Shown: positions 37,009 to 45,810 of the stretch, piece by piece
How the letters are laid out: the number at the start of each line of letters is the position of its first letter
How positions within the stretch are numbered: the first letter of the stretch is position 1
Assembly: GCA_949502235.1 (NCBI GenBank)
Contig: CATBDC010000003.1
Coordinates: 90,717-154,716, forward strand
DNA: 64,000 bases
Direction: 5' to 3'
DNA from: an uncultured Lachnospiraceae bacterium
GTDB lineage: Bacteria > Bacillota > Clostridia > Lachnospirales > Lachnospiraceae
Program-made: the position numbers and the translations under genes
Notes under the pieces: model-generated
What the model was told of the DNA's origin: nothing
The model's database searches: none
What the model saw: the letters and a program-made list of their open reading frames with translations, nothing else

Positions 37009-38296
37009 CTCTTTTTTCCTCCCTGCTCCACACAATCTTTCCGCCTACCAGCGTATATGCGGTTTCTCCTGTCACCTCAAAGCCGTCAAAGGGCGTATTT
37101 TTCCCTTTTGATTCAAATGTATTTTTATCAATCCGGTATGTTTTATCAGGATCAAAGATGACAATATCCGCAGTCTTTCCCTCTGACACGGAGCCCTTCT
37201 CTGTAAGCCCCAGTATCCTTGCCGGATTTGCACTCATTTTTTCTGCCATGTCCATAATGGTTAAAATTCCGGTCTTTACGAGTGCTGTGTAAGTAAGCGC
37301 CGCCGATGTTTCAAGGCCTACAATGCCAAAGGCCGCTTCTTTCATCGATTTATTTTTCTCCTCTGGGGAATGAGGTGCATGGTCTGTTGCAATTACATCC
37401 ATAATACCATCTTTTAACCCCTGTCTCAAGGCTTCTACATCTTCTTTTCTGCGAAGAGGCGGATTCATCTTATAGTTTCCGTCATCCTCCGGGATATCAT
37501 CTGAGGTCAGGATAAAATGATGGGGGCAGACCTCCGCAGTTACGGGAAGCCCTGCCTCCTTTGCAAGCTTCACAAATTTCACACTGTCCGCCGTTGAGCA
37601 GTGGCACAGATGCAGCCTTACGCCTGTTTCCTTTGCAAGAAGAATATCCCGCGCCGCAATGACATCCTCCACGGAATTTGTAATTCCAGGAAGGCCCAGT
37701 CTCTTCGCGTTTTCATCCGCGTTCATAACTCCGCCTTCCACCATGGTAATATCCTCGCAGTGGGCAAAAACGCAGAGACCGCACTCCTTCGCGAGCTTCA
37801 TGCCCTTTCGGTATAGAGACGCGTTCATCACGGATTTTCCGTCCTCACTGACAGCCGGGCAACCCTCTATAGCCATTCCTTTTATGTCCGCCAGCTCTTC
37901 CCCCTTCTGGCCCATTGTCACAGCCCCGAGCTGAATTACATTTGTCAGGGCTTCTGTTTTCTGCCTTTCATGCACCTCCCTCACCTTCTTCCCGGTATCA
38001 ATGACCGGCCTTGTGTTTGGCATGGCACACACTGTCGTCACCCCACCCTTTACGGCTGCGCGCCCCCCGGTTTCAAGAGTTTCCTTATACTCTAATCCCG
38101 GATCGCGGAAATGTACATGCAGATCAATAAAGCCCGGCATGACATAACAGCCCGATACTTCAAGAAGCCTGTCAGCCTCTCCCTCTATATTCTCCGCCAC
38201 TCTTTTTATCCTGTCATCCTCAATCAATACATCATATTTTCCGTCCTTTCCTGTCAAAGGATCCACTACATGGCCGTTTTTTATAAGTATTGTCAT
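37001..38296 (-). CDS. pyrC: Dihydroorotase, class I
   Basis: 431 residues from ATG 38296 (AAGGAAGG upstream). Metal motif DLHVHFRDPG, HCEDITM, LHLCHCSTADSV and the late ATDHAPHS are present; this is the 430-residue type I form related to allantoinases. Cyclises carbamoyl-aspartate. It leads pyrC-F-K-D. No PyrR or uracil riboswitch was found in the short leader, only a palindromic repeat. Confidence 0.96.
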   Translation of the reverse strand: MTILIKNGHVVDPLTGKDGKYDVLIEDDRIKRVAENIEGEADRLLEVSGCYVMPGFIDLHVHFRDPGLEYKETLETGGRAAVKGGVTTVCAMPNTRPVIDTGKKVREVHERQKTEALTNVIQLGAVTMGQKGEELADIKGMAIEGCPAVSEDGKSVMNASLYRKGMKLAKECGLCVFAHCEDITMVEGGVMNADENAKRLGLPGITNSVEDVIAARDILLAKETGVRLHLCHCSTADSVKFVKLAKEAGLPVTAEVCPHHFILTSDDIPEDDGNYKMNPPLRRKEDVEALRQGLKDGIMDVIATDHAPHSPEEKNKSMKEAAFGIVGLETSAALTYTALVKTGILTIMDMAEKMSANPARILGLTEKGSVSEGKTADIVIFDPDKTYRIDKNTFESKGKNTPFDGFEVTGETAYTLVGGKIVWSREEKRDD

Positions 38297-38337
38297 GATA
38301 CCTTCCTTTCTGCCTAAAAGCATTTTGTAATTCTAGT

Positions 38338-38364
38338 GTTACTGTTCACTCCGTTCACAGTAAC
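38338..38364. repeat. Short palindromic repeat GTTACTG...CAGTAAC
   Basis: GTTACTG (38338-38344) and CAGTAAC (38358-38364) are exact complements around TTCACTCCGTTCA. It lies between ctpA and pyrC. Other copies are at 6771 and, partly, 5047. Confidence 0.75.
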
Positions 38365-38367
38365 ATT

Positions 38368-39543
38368 CTAGTTTTTCATATCCTCTTTCAGCACCTCTAC
38401 TGCTTTTTCAAGCTGGTTATCCGCCTCCTTATTCTCCTCGTCTTCCTCATATTGGACCTCTACATCCGGGATGATACCTTTGCCATTAATGCTTCTTCCC
38501 TTCGGAGTAAAATATTCCGAAATGGTAAGTTTTACGCAGGTGCCGTCCTTCAAGTCAAAAATCTGCTGAACCACGCCTTTTCCATAGGTTTTGGTACCTA
38601 CGATCTTTCCCAGTCCGTAATCCTGGACTGCCCCGGCAAATATCTCCGATGCGCTGGCACTGTAGCCATTTACAAGTACCGTCATGGGTATTTCAAGCTT
38701 GTGCTCCTCGTCAGAAAAGTTCTCCTTCTTTTCTCCGTTTTTATCCTCCATATATACAATCAGCCCTTCCGGCAGAATCTCATCTAAAATATCGCATACT
38801 GTCCCTAGGCCTCCTCCTGGATTACTGCGCAAATCAACGATCAGGCCTTCCATGCCGCCGGACTCAAGCTCTTTAAAGGCTTCCATATACTGGTCATAGG
38901 TCACATCATCAAATTCAAGGATGCGTAGATACCCCATATTATCGTCAAGCATCCTGGATTCTACAGTAGGATATTCAATAGTCTCCCTAACAGCTGTTAC
39001 GGTTATCTCATCAGAATTGTTCCCCCTAAGGACTGTCATTTCCACCTTGGTCCCATGCTTTCCCCTGATATCTCCTACTACTTCGCTTAAGTCTCTCCCG
39101 GTGACTTCCTTTCCTTCTACCTTATAAAGTATGTCCCCATCCCTAAGGCCGGCTTTTTTAGCAGGAGAATCCTCATATACCTGTGAAATGGTAATCACGC
39201 CTGTCTCTCTGTTCTGTGACATAACCGCGCCGATTCCATCGTATTCCCCTGTTGTGGCCTCCTTAAAGCTCTCTGTCGCCTCTTCATCATAATATACGGA
39301 ATATGGATCAGCCAGACCGCTAATATATCCTTCATAGATTCCTGACTGCAGATCTTCCTCACTTATCTCTCCAAGATATACTTCATCTACCAGTTTTTCA
39401 AGCTTCTTAAGCTTCCTTTCTGTTTCGCTGCTGATTGCCTGCGAGCTTCCCCTGCTGTTCGTAAAATTCAGGCCGCAGGACACAAGTCCTACAGTCAGTA
39501 ACGTAGCAAGGGCGCCGCAAAGCGCCCCTTTTAAAAATTTCAT
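38368..39543 (-). CDS. ctpA: S41-family C-terminal processing protease
   Basis: 391 residues. An N-terminal membrane/lipoprotein-type leader (hydrophobic segment ending LVSCG) exports it. A PDZ domain (about 105-190) is followed by the S41 domain with catalytic Ser in VNGYSASASEIFAG and Lys in KTYGKGVVQQ. Acts in the envelope. It follows the FtsEX-associated hydrolase gene by 10 nt, so it may trim that protein or other wall enzymes. Start behind AAGGAGA. Confidence 0.93.
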   Translation of the reverse strand: MKFLKGALCGALATLLTVGLVSCGLNFTNSRGSSQAISSETERKLKKLEKLVDEVYLGEISEEDLQSGIYEGYISGLADPYSVYYDEEATESFKEATTGEYDGIGAVMSQNRETGVITISQVYEDSPAKKAGLRDGDILYKVEGKEVTGRDLSEVVGDIRGKHGTKVEMTVLRGNNSDEITVTAVRETIEYPTVESRMLDDNMGYLRILEFDDVTYDQYMEAFKELESGGMEGLIVDLRSNPGGGLGTVCDILDEILPEGLIVYMEDKNGEKKENFSDEEHKLEIPMTVLVNGYSASASEIFAGAVQDYGLGKIVGTKTYGKGVVQQIFDLKDGTCVKLTISEYFTPKGRSINGKGIIPDVEVQYEEDEENKEADNQLEKAVEVLKEDMKN

Positions 39544-39553
39544 TTTAATCTCC

Positions 39554-40681
39554 TTACAGGTAATTTCTCGGATTCACTGCCACGCCATTTACTTCCACCT
39601 GGAAGTGGAGATGGGGTCCTGTAGACCATCCGGTTGAACCTACGGCTCCTATCTGCTGTCCCTTTGTTACATACTGTCCGGCGCTTACGTAAATAGCAGA
39701 ATGGTGCATATATTTTGTGACAAGTCCGTTTCCATGATTAATAACCACCCAGTTTCCCGCGCTGTCGCTGTAAAAGGCATACAGCACTGTCCCGTCTGCC
39801 GCCGCATAGGTTGGAACGCCCGTATTTGCAGCAAAATCCATTCCCTTATGGGATGGATCGCTGGGATCTCTGTACTCTCCGAATTCACTGCTTATATAAG
39901 AGGCTCCCGGGCAGGGATTAGTAAACTGTGTATTCCCACTGACCACAGGCGGTCCCGGTGTAGCTGCGGCTGATCCTGCCGACTGCTGGGCGCGGGCTGC
40001 CTCCTCTGCTGCTTTCCTTCTTGCCTCTGCCTCTTCTGCTTCTTTCTTAAGATTCTCAAGAAGCGCCGCATTGTCACCAATCTGTTTTTCCAAATCTTCA
40101 AGCTTCATATCCGCATTTTCAAGAAGCTGCTCTACAGCCGCCTGATCATTGCTTAATTTTTCCCGGAGCTCCGTAAGGACCGTATACTCACTCTTAAGCT
40201 CCTCCTCCTGCCTTTTGACCTCTGTTACAATCTCCTGAAACGCTGTCAGCTGATCCCTGTCATATTCAGATATTGTTGTAATGTATTCCGCATTGTTCAG
40301 GAACTCACCAATACTCTTCGATGCGCAAAGTATCTCTATAAATTCAGTATTGCCATTTTCGTACATATATTTAATACGCTTTTTCATGCTTTCATACTGA
40401 TTATTTTCATCAACCTTGGCATTAATCAGCTCTTCTTCTTTTTTCTGAATCTCCAGCTCCTTTGCAGACAGCTTTTTCTGTGTGTCCTCCATCTCCCCCA
40501 GAATTGCATTAAGCTGCTCTGTCAAGGCGTTTTTTTCTGCCTGTGCCTCACTTTTTTGTTCCTCAAGCTGTTCACCTTTGTCCTGCACCTCTTCTATATC
40601 TGATGCTTGCACCTGTATCGTAAGCCCCAGGCCAAGCGCCAGTGTCAAAAAGATGCTGACTATCCTTTTCCACTGTAGCAT
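39554..40681 (-). CDS. Murein hydrolase activator/M23 peptidase with coiled coil
   Basis: 375 residues. Signal peptide (about 1-26, IFLTLALGLGLTIQVQASD), a long coiled coil (about 30-220, rich in Glu/Lys/Gln heptads), an Ala/Ser/Pro linker and a C-terminal LytM/M23 domain with HKGMDFAA and HLHFQVEVNG. The layout matches EnvC/PcsB-type partners of FtsEX, and it lies 31 nt after ftsX. The HxxxD and HxH zinc ligands are present, so it may be an active endopeptidase rather than only an activator. Confidence 0.92.
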   Translation of the reverse strand: MLQWKRIVSIFLTLALGLGLTIQVQASDIEEVQDKGEQLEEQKSEAQAEKNALTEQLNAILGEMEDTQKKLSAKELEIQKKEEELINAKVDENNQYESMKKRIKYMYENGNTEFIEILCASKSIGEFLNNAEYITTISEYDRDQLTAFQEIVTEVKRQEEELKSEYTVLTELREKLSNDQAAVEQLLENADMKLEDLEKQIGDNAALLENLKKEAEEAEARRKAAEEAARAQQSAGSAAATPGPPVVSGNTQFTNPCPGASYISSEFGEYRDPSDPSHKGMDFAANTGVPTYAAADGTVLYAFYSDSAGNWVVINHGNGLVTKYMHHSAIYVSAGQYVTKGQQIGAVGSTGWSTGPHLHFQVEVNGVAVNPRNYL

Positions 40682-40712
40682 ATGTATCCCCCTTAAAAAT
40701 TATACCTTACCT

Positions 40713-41624
40713 CTATACTCTTAAATGCTTGCGTATTGTAAAGAAGCTTCCCACAAAGCCGATGCCGACTCCCAGGGCAATACCCACAGGAAGCAGCGTC
40801 CTGTATACACTTGTAACAGGAAGGAAATCAATAATATTATTAAGAAGGCTGAACCTTGTCATAATATACTGAATTGCTTTTTCATACATGAAATATAAAA
40901 GCACAAGCGGTATAATGGCTCCTACGACACCTATAAGCAAACCCTCAAATACAAAGGGCGCTCTTACAAATCCATCCTTCGCTCCTATATATTTCATAAT
41001 TGCAATCTCCTCGCGCCTTACCGTAACACCCATGGTGACTGTATTGCTGATCAGGAAAATGGACACAGCCAGAAGAATCACGATAATCGCTACAGACACA
41101 TAGCCTACCAGCTTATTTACACTTGTAAGCGTCCTGGCAACAATATCGGATTTATTAACCTTACGCACGCCCTCCAGGCTTAACGCATAATCCACAACAT
41201 CCTTCTGCTTTGAAACATCCGCCATGTAAACCTCATAGTTATCAGAATTCGCAAGAGGATTGTCATTCTTAAAGCCCTCCGCAAGCTCCGCGGAATCTTC
41301 CCCGAAATAATCCTTCTGGAACTTATCCCACGCTTCGTCCGCACTGACATAATTCACTTCCAGAACCCCGTCAGCCTTCTTAAGCTGGCTTCCAATATAA
41401 TCCTTCTGTGACTGTGTTGTATCCTCATCGAAAAGAACGGTAATCGCAACTCCCTCTTCCGCCTTTTCCACAATATAGTTAAAATTAATTACAATCGAAT
41501 AGAACAAACCAAACAGAAAAATACATGCAGCCATAGTCGCAATAGATGCTATGGAAAACATCTTATTTCTTCCAATGTTCTTAACCCCTTGTTTCATTGA
41601 ATATCCAAACGTACTAATTCTCAT
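40713..41624 (-). CDS. ftsX: Cell division protein FtsX
   Basis: 303 residues from ATG 41624, behind AAGGTGG; it overlaps the ftsE stop by 11 nt. Four membrane segments: one near residue 30, then an extracellular domain (about 55-165), and three at the C-terminus (YVSVAIIVILLAVSIFLI, FEGLLIGVVGAIIPLVLLYF, VGIALGVGIGFVGSFF). Works with FtsE to switch on wall hydrolases during division. Confidence 0.95.
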   Translation of the reverse strand: MRISTFGYSMKQGVKNIGRNKMFSIASIATMAACIFLFGLFYSIVINFNYIVEKAEEGVAITVLFDEDTTQSQKDYIGSQLKKADGVLEVNYVSADEAWDKFQKDYFGEDSAELAEGFKNDNPLANSDNYEVYMADVSKQKDVVDYALSLEGVRKVNKSDIVARTLTSVNKLVGYVSVAIIVILLAVSIFLISNTVTMGVTVRREEIAIMKYIGAKDGFVRAPFVFEGLLIGVVGAIIPLVLLYFMYEKAIQYIMTRFSLLNNIIDFLPVTSVYRTLLPVGIALGVGIGFVGSFFTIRKHLRV

Positions 41625-42300
41625 TTTTATACCCACCTTTTTTCTCGTCGCTCACAATGACACCTTTTTTCATTGTAACAACACGCTTTTTCATCTCGTT
41701 TACAATCTCCTGGTTATGTGTAACAACCAATACGGTTGTCCCTCTGTCATTCGCCTCCTCCAAAAGCTTCATAATCTCCCATGAATTTGTGGGATCCAGA
41801 TTACCCGTTGGCTCGTCTGCCAAAAGTATGGCCGGCTCATTTACAATTGCCCGGGCAATGGCAACCCGCTGCTGCTCTCCTCCTGATAACTCCTTCGGGA
41901 ATGATTTATACTTCTGTGCCAGTCCTACAAGCGATAAGGCCGCCGGCACCTTCTTTTTTATAACTCTTGATGACGTCTCTGTTACACGCTGCGCAAAAGC
42001 AATATTTTCATAAATATTCCTGTCCTTTAGCAGGCGGAAATCCTGGAATACAACTCCGATCCCCCTCCGGTACATCGGAATCTTCCGGTGCTTCATCCTG
42101 TTTAAGTTCTGGCCATTTACAATAATCGTACCTGACGTAGGCTCAAGCTCTTTCATAATCAGACGGATCAGTGTAGACTTACCGGAACCGCTGTCTCCTA
42201 CGATGAAAACAAATTCTCCCTGCTCAATTTTAAGATTCACGCCGTTTAATGCGGCAACCCCTTTTGAGTACTCTTTCTTTACATCTTTTAATTCAATCAT
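41614..42300 (-). CDS. ftsE: Cell division ATP-binding protein FtsE
   Basis: 228 residues. ABC ATPase with Walker A GDSGSGKST, Q-loop VFQDFRLL, signature LSGGEQQRVAIA and Walker B ILLADEPTGNLD. Partner of FtsX. It begins 17 nt after the PucR/CdaR-type regulator gene, so these may share a transcript. Confidence 0.96.
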   Translation of the reverse strand: MIELKDVKKEYSKGVAALNGVNLKIEQGEFVFIVGDSGSGKSTLIRLIMKELEPTSGTIIVNGQNLNRMKHRKIPMYRRGIGVVFQDFRLLKDRNIYENIAFAQRVTETSSRVIKKKVPAALSLVGLAQKYKSFPKELSGGEQQRVAIARAIVNEPAILLADEPTGNLDPTNSWEIMKLLEEANDRGTTVLVVTHNQEIVNEMKKRVVTMKKGVIVSDEKKGGYKNEN

Positions 42301-42317
42301 AATTTCCTCCTAATTAC

Positions 42318-43406
42318 TTAATACTCCATTGTCTCCATGTATTTCATATATTTCACTACCATAAGAGCAATCTTAAAAGTAATGGCATCCTCAAATACGC
42401 GCAGATCAAGGCCTGTGCTCTTCTGGAGCTTATCCAGCCGGTATACAAGTGTATTCCGGTGAATGTATAATTGTCTCGATGTCTCTGACACATTCAGATT
42501 GTTTTCGAAGAACTTATTAATGGTCGCCAGTGTCTCCTCATCAAAATCATCCGGAGATTTCCCCTCAAAAATCTCGCGGATAAACATCTTGCATAACGGA
42601 ATGGGAAGCTGATAGATAAGGCGTCCTATTCCAAGTGTACTGTAGGCAATGATACTTTTCTCACTGAAGAATATCTTTCCCACATCAAGGGCAAGCTTCG
42701 CCTCCTTATAGGACTTGGAAACCTCCTTGATATCCCCCACAACAGTACCGTAGGCTATCAGCACGTCCTCCTCGCCGCTGCCCCTTAGAAGCTCATAAAA
42801 GCCCTCTGCAGCCTTTTCAAGCTCCTTGTGCCCGTCTCCCGGATCCAGCTCCTTTACTATGATTATATTCTTTTCATCCACGGCGGTGACAAAATCCTTC
42901 GCCTTGTTCCCAAGAAGTCCTCTGACATTATCCAGGGCATTGCTGTCTTTTTCATATTTCGTCTCAATAATAAAGATAACACGCCGGACCTCTGTGTCAA
43001 TATGTAATTTTTTGGCACGGTTGTAGATATCTACTAAAAGAAGGTTATCAAGCAGCAGATTCTTAATAAAATTATCCTTGTCAAATCGTTCCTTATAAGC
43101 GATCAGCAGATTCTGAACCTGGAATACCACAATCTTTCCTACCATATATACATCATCGCCCACTCCATTTGCAAGAAGAACATACTCAAGCTGATGTTCA
43201 TCGAAAATTTTAAAGAACTGATACCCGTGAATAACCTGACTGTCTGCCGGAGACTGTACAAACGCCAGAACATCTTCCTCACAATCTTCCCGCTCTGACA
43301 TAGTACTTGCCAAAGACTTGCCATCCATATCCATAATACAAAAATCAATCCGTGTAATTCCTTTCAAGCCTTCAAGCGTGTTCTGAAGTATCTGATTAGA
43401 TATCAT
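42318..43406 (-). CDS. PucR/CdaR-type helix-turn-helix regulator
   Basis: 362 residues. The C-terminal HTH_30 domain is clear (ENNLNVSETSRQLYIHRNTL, VYRLDKLQKSTGLDL), preceded by a degenerate GGDEF-like central domain. The N-terminal about 130 residues may be a sensor (FCIMDMDGKSLAS). CdaR relatives respond to sugar diacids, but here the next gene is ftsE, only 17 nt away, so a role in wall or stationary-phase control is possible. Start behind GGAGGGGA. Confidence 0.85.
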   Translation of the reverse strand: MISNQILQNTLEGLKGITRIDFCIMDMDGKSLASTMSEREDCEEDVLAFVQSPADSQVIHGYQFFKIFDEHQLEYVLLANGVGDDVYMVGKIVVFQVQNLLIAYKERFDKDNFIKNLLLDNLLLVDIYNRAKKLHIDTEVRRVIFIIETKYEKDSNALDNVRGLLGNKAKDFVTAVDEKNIIIVKELDPGDGHKELEKAAEGFYELLRGSGEEDVLIAYGTVVGDIKEVSKSYKEAKLALDVGKIFFSEKSIIAYSTLGIGRLIYQLPIPLCKMFIREIFEGKSPDDFDEETLATINKFFENNLNVSETSRQLYIHRNTLVYRLDKLQKSTGLDLRVFEDAITFKIALMVVKYMKYMETMEY

Positions 43407-43519
43407 ATTCTATCCCCTCCACTTATATCAATATGCATTTTACACAACAAAAGCACTTCTTTTTCGTCAAAAAAGCATATTACTGAATTCTATCTTAATA
43501 TATTTTACCAAAAAAAGAA

Positions 43520-43553
43520 AGAGGAAATCACAGTTTTTTTGTTGATTTCCTCT
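43520..43553 (-). terminator. Intrinsic terminator after the WecG/TagA gene
   Basis: AGAGGAAATCA (43520-43530) pairs exactly with TGATTTCCTCT (43543-43553). On the minus strand the stem is followed by a T-rich run. It lies 5 nt past the stop at 43558. Confidence 0.85.
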
Positions 43554-43557
43554 ATTT

Positions 43558-44250
43558 TTATTTTGCGGCACAAATCTGGTCTATCCTTTTTCTCTTTTCG
43601 ATTTCCTTTTTAAATATATGTTTCTCCACAAAACGGGTGAATTTGTCACGGCCGGAGCTCTGGCCTTTCATAGGCAGGATATCCCTGCCTATCCCCAGCC
43701 ATACCCTGGCGTTTAACACGCCTTTATTCTTTACGATAAACTCCTCCTGAAGCGGTGCTGAAAGTGCTGAAAGAACACAGTCTACCTCACTTCCGTTTAT
43801 ATCATTTACAAGCATATCATCCGCACGGTCATTAGCCGACACCTTCGCCAGCCCGGCAATCTGGATTCCGCTGTAGCGTTCTTCAAAATACTGGTACAGC
43901 TTCTCACCCTCTTCGCCGGATTCTACCAACAGATACACTCTTTTATGGTTCTTGTGCAAATATCTTGTAAACAGCTTAAGATATGTTCTATTCTCTGTCT
44001 CCTGAAGAATCTTCCGCTCCATAACATCTGCCGCCTCCAGTATCGTCTTATCTCCTGCAAGCATAAGATCAAAAAAGCGGACATCTTCTATAAGATTCTG
44101 AACCTTGCTAATCCTCATCAAAGCATCTACCGTAACCATCTCTATGATACTTATGGGCTCAGACTCCATATACCTTATGGACTCTCTCAATGCTTCCTTC
44201 GCTGTAAGCTCATCAATCTCTACATCTAAAATGTTTATCTTTTCGCTCAT
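43558..44250 (-). CDS. WecG/TagA/CpsF-family glycosyltransferase-like protein
   Basis: 230 residues. The family adds N-acetylmannosaminuronate or N-acetylmannosamine to undecaprenyl-linked sugars. Family features are NILDVEIDELTAKEALR at the start, FFDLMLAGDKTILEAAD, RVYLLVESGEEGEKLYQYF, and the late ARVWLGIGRDILPMKGQ. The usual GQPKQE-type motif is poorly conserved, so activity is uncertain. Single gene with its own terminator. Confidence 0.78.
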   Translation of the reverse strand: MSEKINILDVEIDELTAKEALRESIRYMESEPISIIEMVTVDALMRISKVQNLIEDVRFFDLMLAGDKTILEAADVMERKILQETENRTYLKLFTRYLHKNHKRVYLLVESGEEGEKLYQYFEERYSGIQIAGLAKVSANDRADDMLVNDINGSEVDCVLSALSAPLQEEFIVKNKGVLNARVWLGIGRDILPMKGQSSGRDKFTRFVEKHIFKKEIEKRKRIDQICAAK

Positions 44251-44360
44251 AACTCCACCTGCTACTTACGTTTCGGTTTTTCGATTATAGCAAAAGGATA
44301 TCCTCTTTTCAACCTTTCTCACCAAATATTCACACTTACGTAAACATTGTAATAATTTTG

Positions 44361-44555
44361 TTACTTTTTTTCCAGCTCTCTTTTTTTCCGCGCAAGAAGC
44401 CCTCCGATCCTCCCGGTCTCCTTAGAAGAAAGCGACCTCCACCCATCTGCAAGAACCCTGTCCAGAAGTCCTAATTCCTCTGCAATCTCATATTTCACCA
44501 GCTCTTCCTTTGTAAGCTCGTCAAGTTTAATTGGTTTATTCTTTTTTGTAGACAT
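44361..44555 (-). CDS. Small acid-soluble spore protein, alpha/beta type
   Basis: 64 residues. The KYEIAEELGLLD segment is the germination-protease site region, and LSSKETGRIGGLLARKKREL is the DNA-binding signature of alpha/beta SASPs. Coats and protects spore DNA. It implies a spore-forming lineage. The usual second conserved block is shortened. It would be expected under a sporulation sigma factor (SigG), but I cannot point to a clear SigG promoter. Start behind AAGGAAAGGGG. Confidence 0.87.
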   Translation of the reverse strand: MSTKKNKPIKLDELTKEELVKYEIAEELGLLDRVLADGWRSLSSKETGRIGGLLARKKRELEKK

Positions 44556-44621
44556 GTATTATAGCCCCTTTCCTTATTAATTTTCATCAATAAGTATTGA
44601 CAAGCTGGCAAAGTTTATACA

Positions 44622-44696
44622 GGGACATAGGTGAATCAAATCTGGGAGGGGTATTTTAAAGAAATACCCCTCCCAGATTTGATTCACCTATGTCCC
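44622..44696. repeat. GGGGAC palindrome family, copy E (nested, diverged)
   Basis: Two perfect 35-nt arms around a 5-nt loop. Outer arms begin GGGACATAGG; the core begins TGGGAGGGGT and ends ACCCCTCCCA (33 nt). It lies 11 nt after the pspC stop. Its outer arms differ most from copies A and D but remain fully complementary. Confidence 0.9.
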
Positions 44697-44707
44697 CGTC
44701 TCAATTT

Positions 44708-44902
44708 CTAGATCCCGTCTTCATCTGGAATCACTATCGCGGCTATAATATACCCCAGCACCCCTGATCCGCCCAGACAGGCGAACAGAATAAGTCCGAG
44801 CCTTACAAGCGTAGGGTCAATATTAAAGTATTCTGCAACTCCTCCGCATACACCGCAGATCATGCGGTTTCTCCTTGAACGGTATAATCTTTTTGGTTCC
44901 AT
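44708..44902 (-). CDS. PspC-domain protein
   Basis: 64 residues, essentially one PspC domain: RLYRSRRNRMICGVCGGVAEYFNIDPTLVRL then a hydrophobic segment LGLILFACLGGSGVLGYIIAAIVIP. Inner-membrane stress protein. Last gene of the PadR-DUF1700-DUF4097-PspC cluster. Start behind AAGGAGG. Confidence 0.92.
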   Translation of the reverse strand: MEPKRLYRSRRNRMICGVCGGVAEYFNIDPTLVRLGLILFACLGGSGVLGYIIAAIVIPDEDGI

Positions 44903-44928
44903 TGTGCTACCTCCTTGTTTGTTCCATA

Positions 44929-45807
44929 TTATATTTCATCTGAAAAATCAACATTTACTTCTCCAATGCCGCACTCTATCTTCATCTCTCTTGCTGCATG
45001 GTTATCGATTTTCTTATCACAGCCCATACCGGAATATGTGCTTTCCCCGCAGCTCACCTGCCCGATTCCACAGGTGATCTCATAGTTATAGTCTGACTGC
45101 TTTCCTCCGGCTGTAAAGGTAATCTGGCCGATTCCGCAGTCAATATCTGTTTCTTCTGTCACATTTCCCGCAGCGATAAGCGCCCCTGTACCACAGCCAA
45201 AATCTGCCTCCCGGGCAGTAAATCTGTTAATTTCAGCTTCGCCGGCCTCTACATCAACCTTTAATTCCTCTGCATTTATGTCTCCCACATACAGGGAGCC
45301 TGCTCTCAGGGCAAATTCTGCTTCCTCAAACCGGAAATCCTTCGGCACATAAATATAAATCTCCGGACTTCCCTTTACATTATTAAGATTGATTACATTT
45401 TTTCTTGTCTTTATTTTCAGCTCATTGCCGTCCATATAGTATTTAAGCTTTAACCGCTTATCGATATTTTCTGTCTCAATGCGTATCCCGTCAGATAAAT
45501 CCTCATCACAGATAACCTCCACCCGGCCGGCACACACATACATGTCTATGGATCTTACATTTTTAAATATCTGCATATCATCTCCTGTAGTTACCGGAAT
45601 GTCATCCCTGTCATCCTCTTCATAATCATCGTCTGTAATGAATCCTCCAATGTGGGCCGTATGAAACGGAAATGAAAATCCATTAGGAAATCTGTCCTCG
45701 ATTGTTTCAATTGTTACGCCCATGATAAGCGCCGCCACGCAGCATACAATACCAGCTCCCGCGCAGCTGGCACATATGATCCAGAATAGCTTCCATCCTC
45801 TTTTCAT
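44929..45807 (-). CDS. DUF4097-family beta-repeat membrane-anchored protein
   Basis: 292 residues. One membrane segment near the N-terminus (FWIICASCAGAGIVCCVAALI), then an outward-facing beta-helix-like DUF4097 region with repeated motifs such as VDVEAGEAEINRF and IDCGIGQITFTAGG / IECGIGEVNVDF. Such proteins often share an operon with DUF1700 and PadR. Only 3 nt after the DUF1700 gene. Confidence 0.88.
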   Translation of the reverse strand: MKRGWKLFWIICASCAGAGIVCCVAALIMGVTIETIEDRFPNGFSFPFHTAHIGGFITDDDYEEDDRDDIPVTTGDDMQIFKNVRSIDMYVCAGRVEVICDEDLSDGIRIETENIDKRLKLKYYMDGNELKIKTRKNVINLNNVKGSPEIYIYVPKDFRFEEAEFALRAGSLYVGDINAEELKVDVEAGEAEINRFTAREADFGCGTGALIAAGNVTEETDIDCGIGQITFTAGGKQSDYNYEITCGIGQVSCGESTYSGMGCDKKIDNHAAREMKIECGIGEVNVDFSDEI

Positions 45808-45810
45808 ATT

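Noticed and set aside
38297..38367. PyrR attenuator before pyrC
   Set aside because: The gap is too short and its only hairpin is the GTTACTG repeat, which also occurs before unrelated genes.
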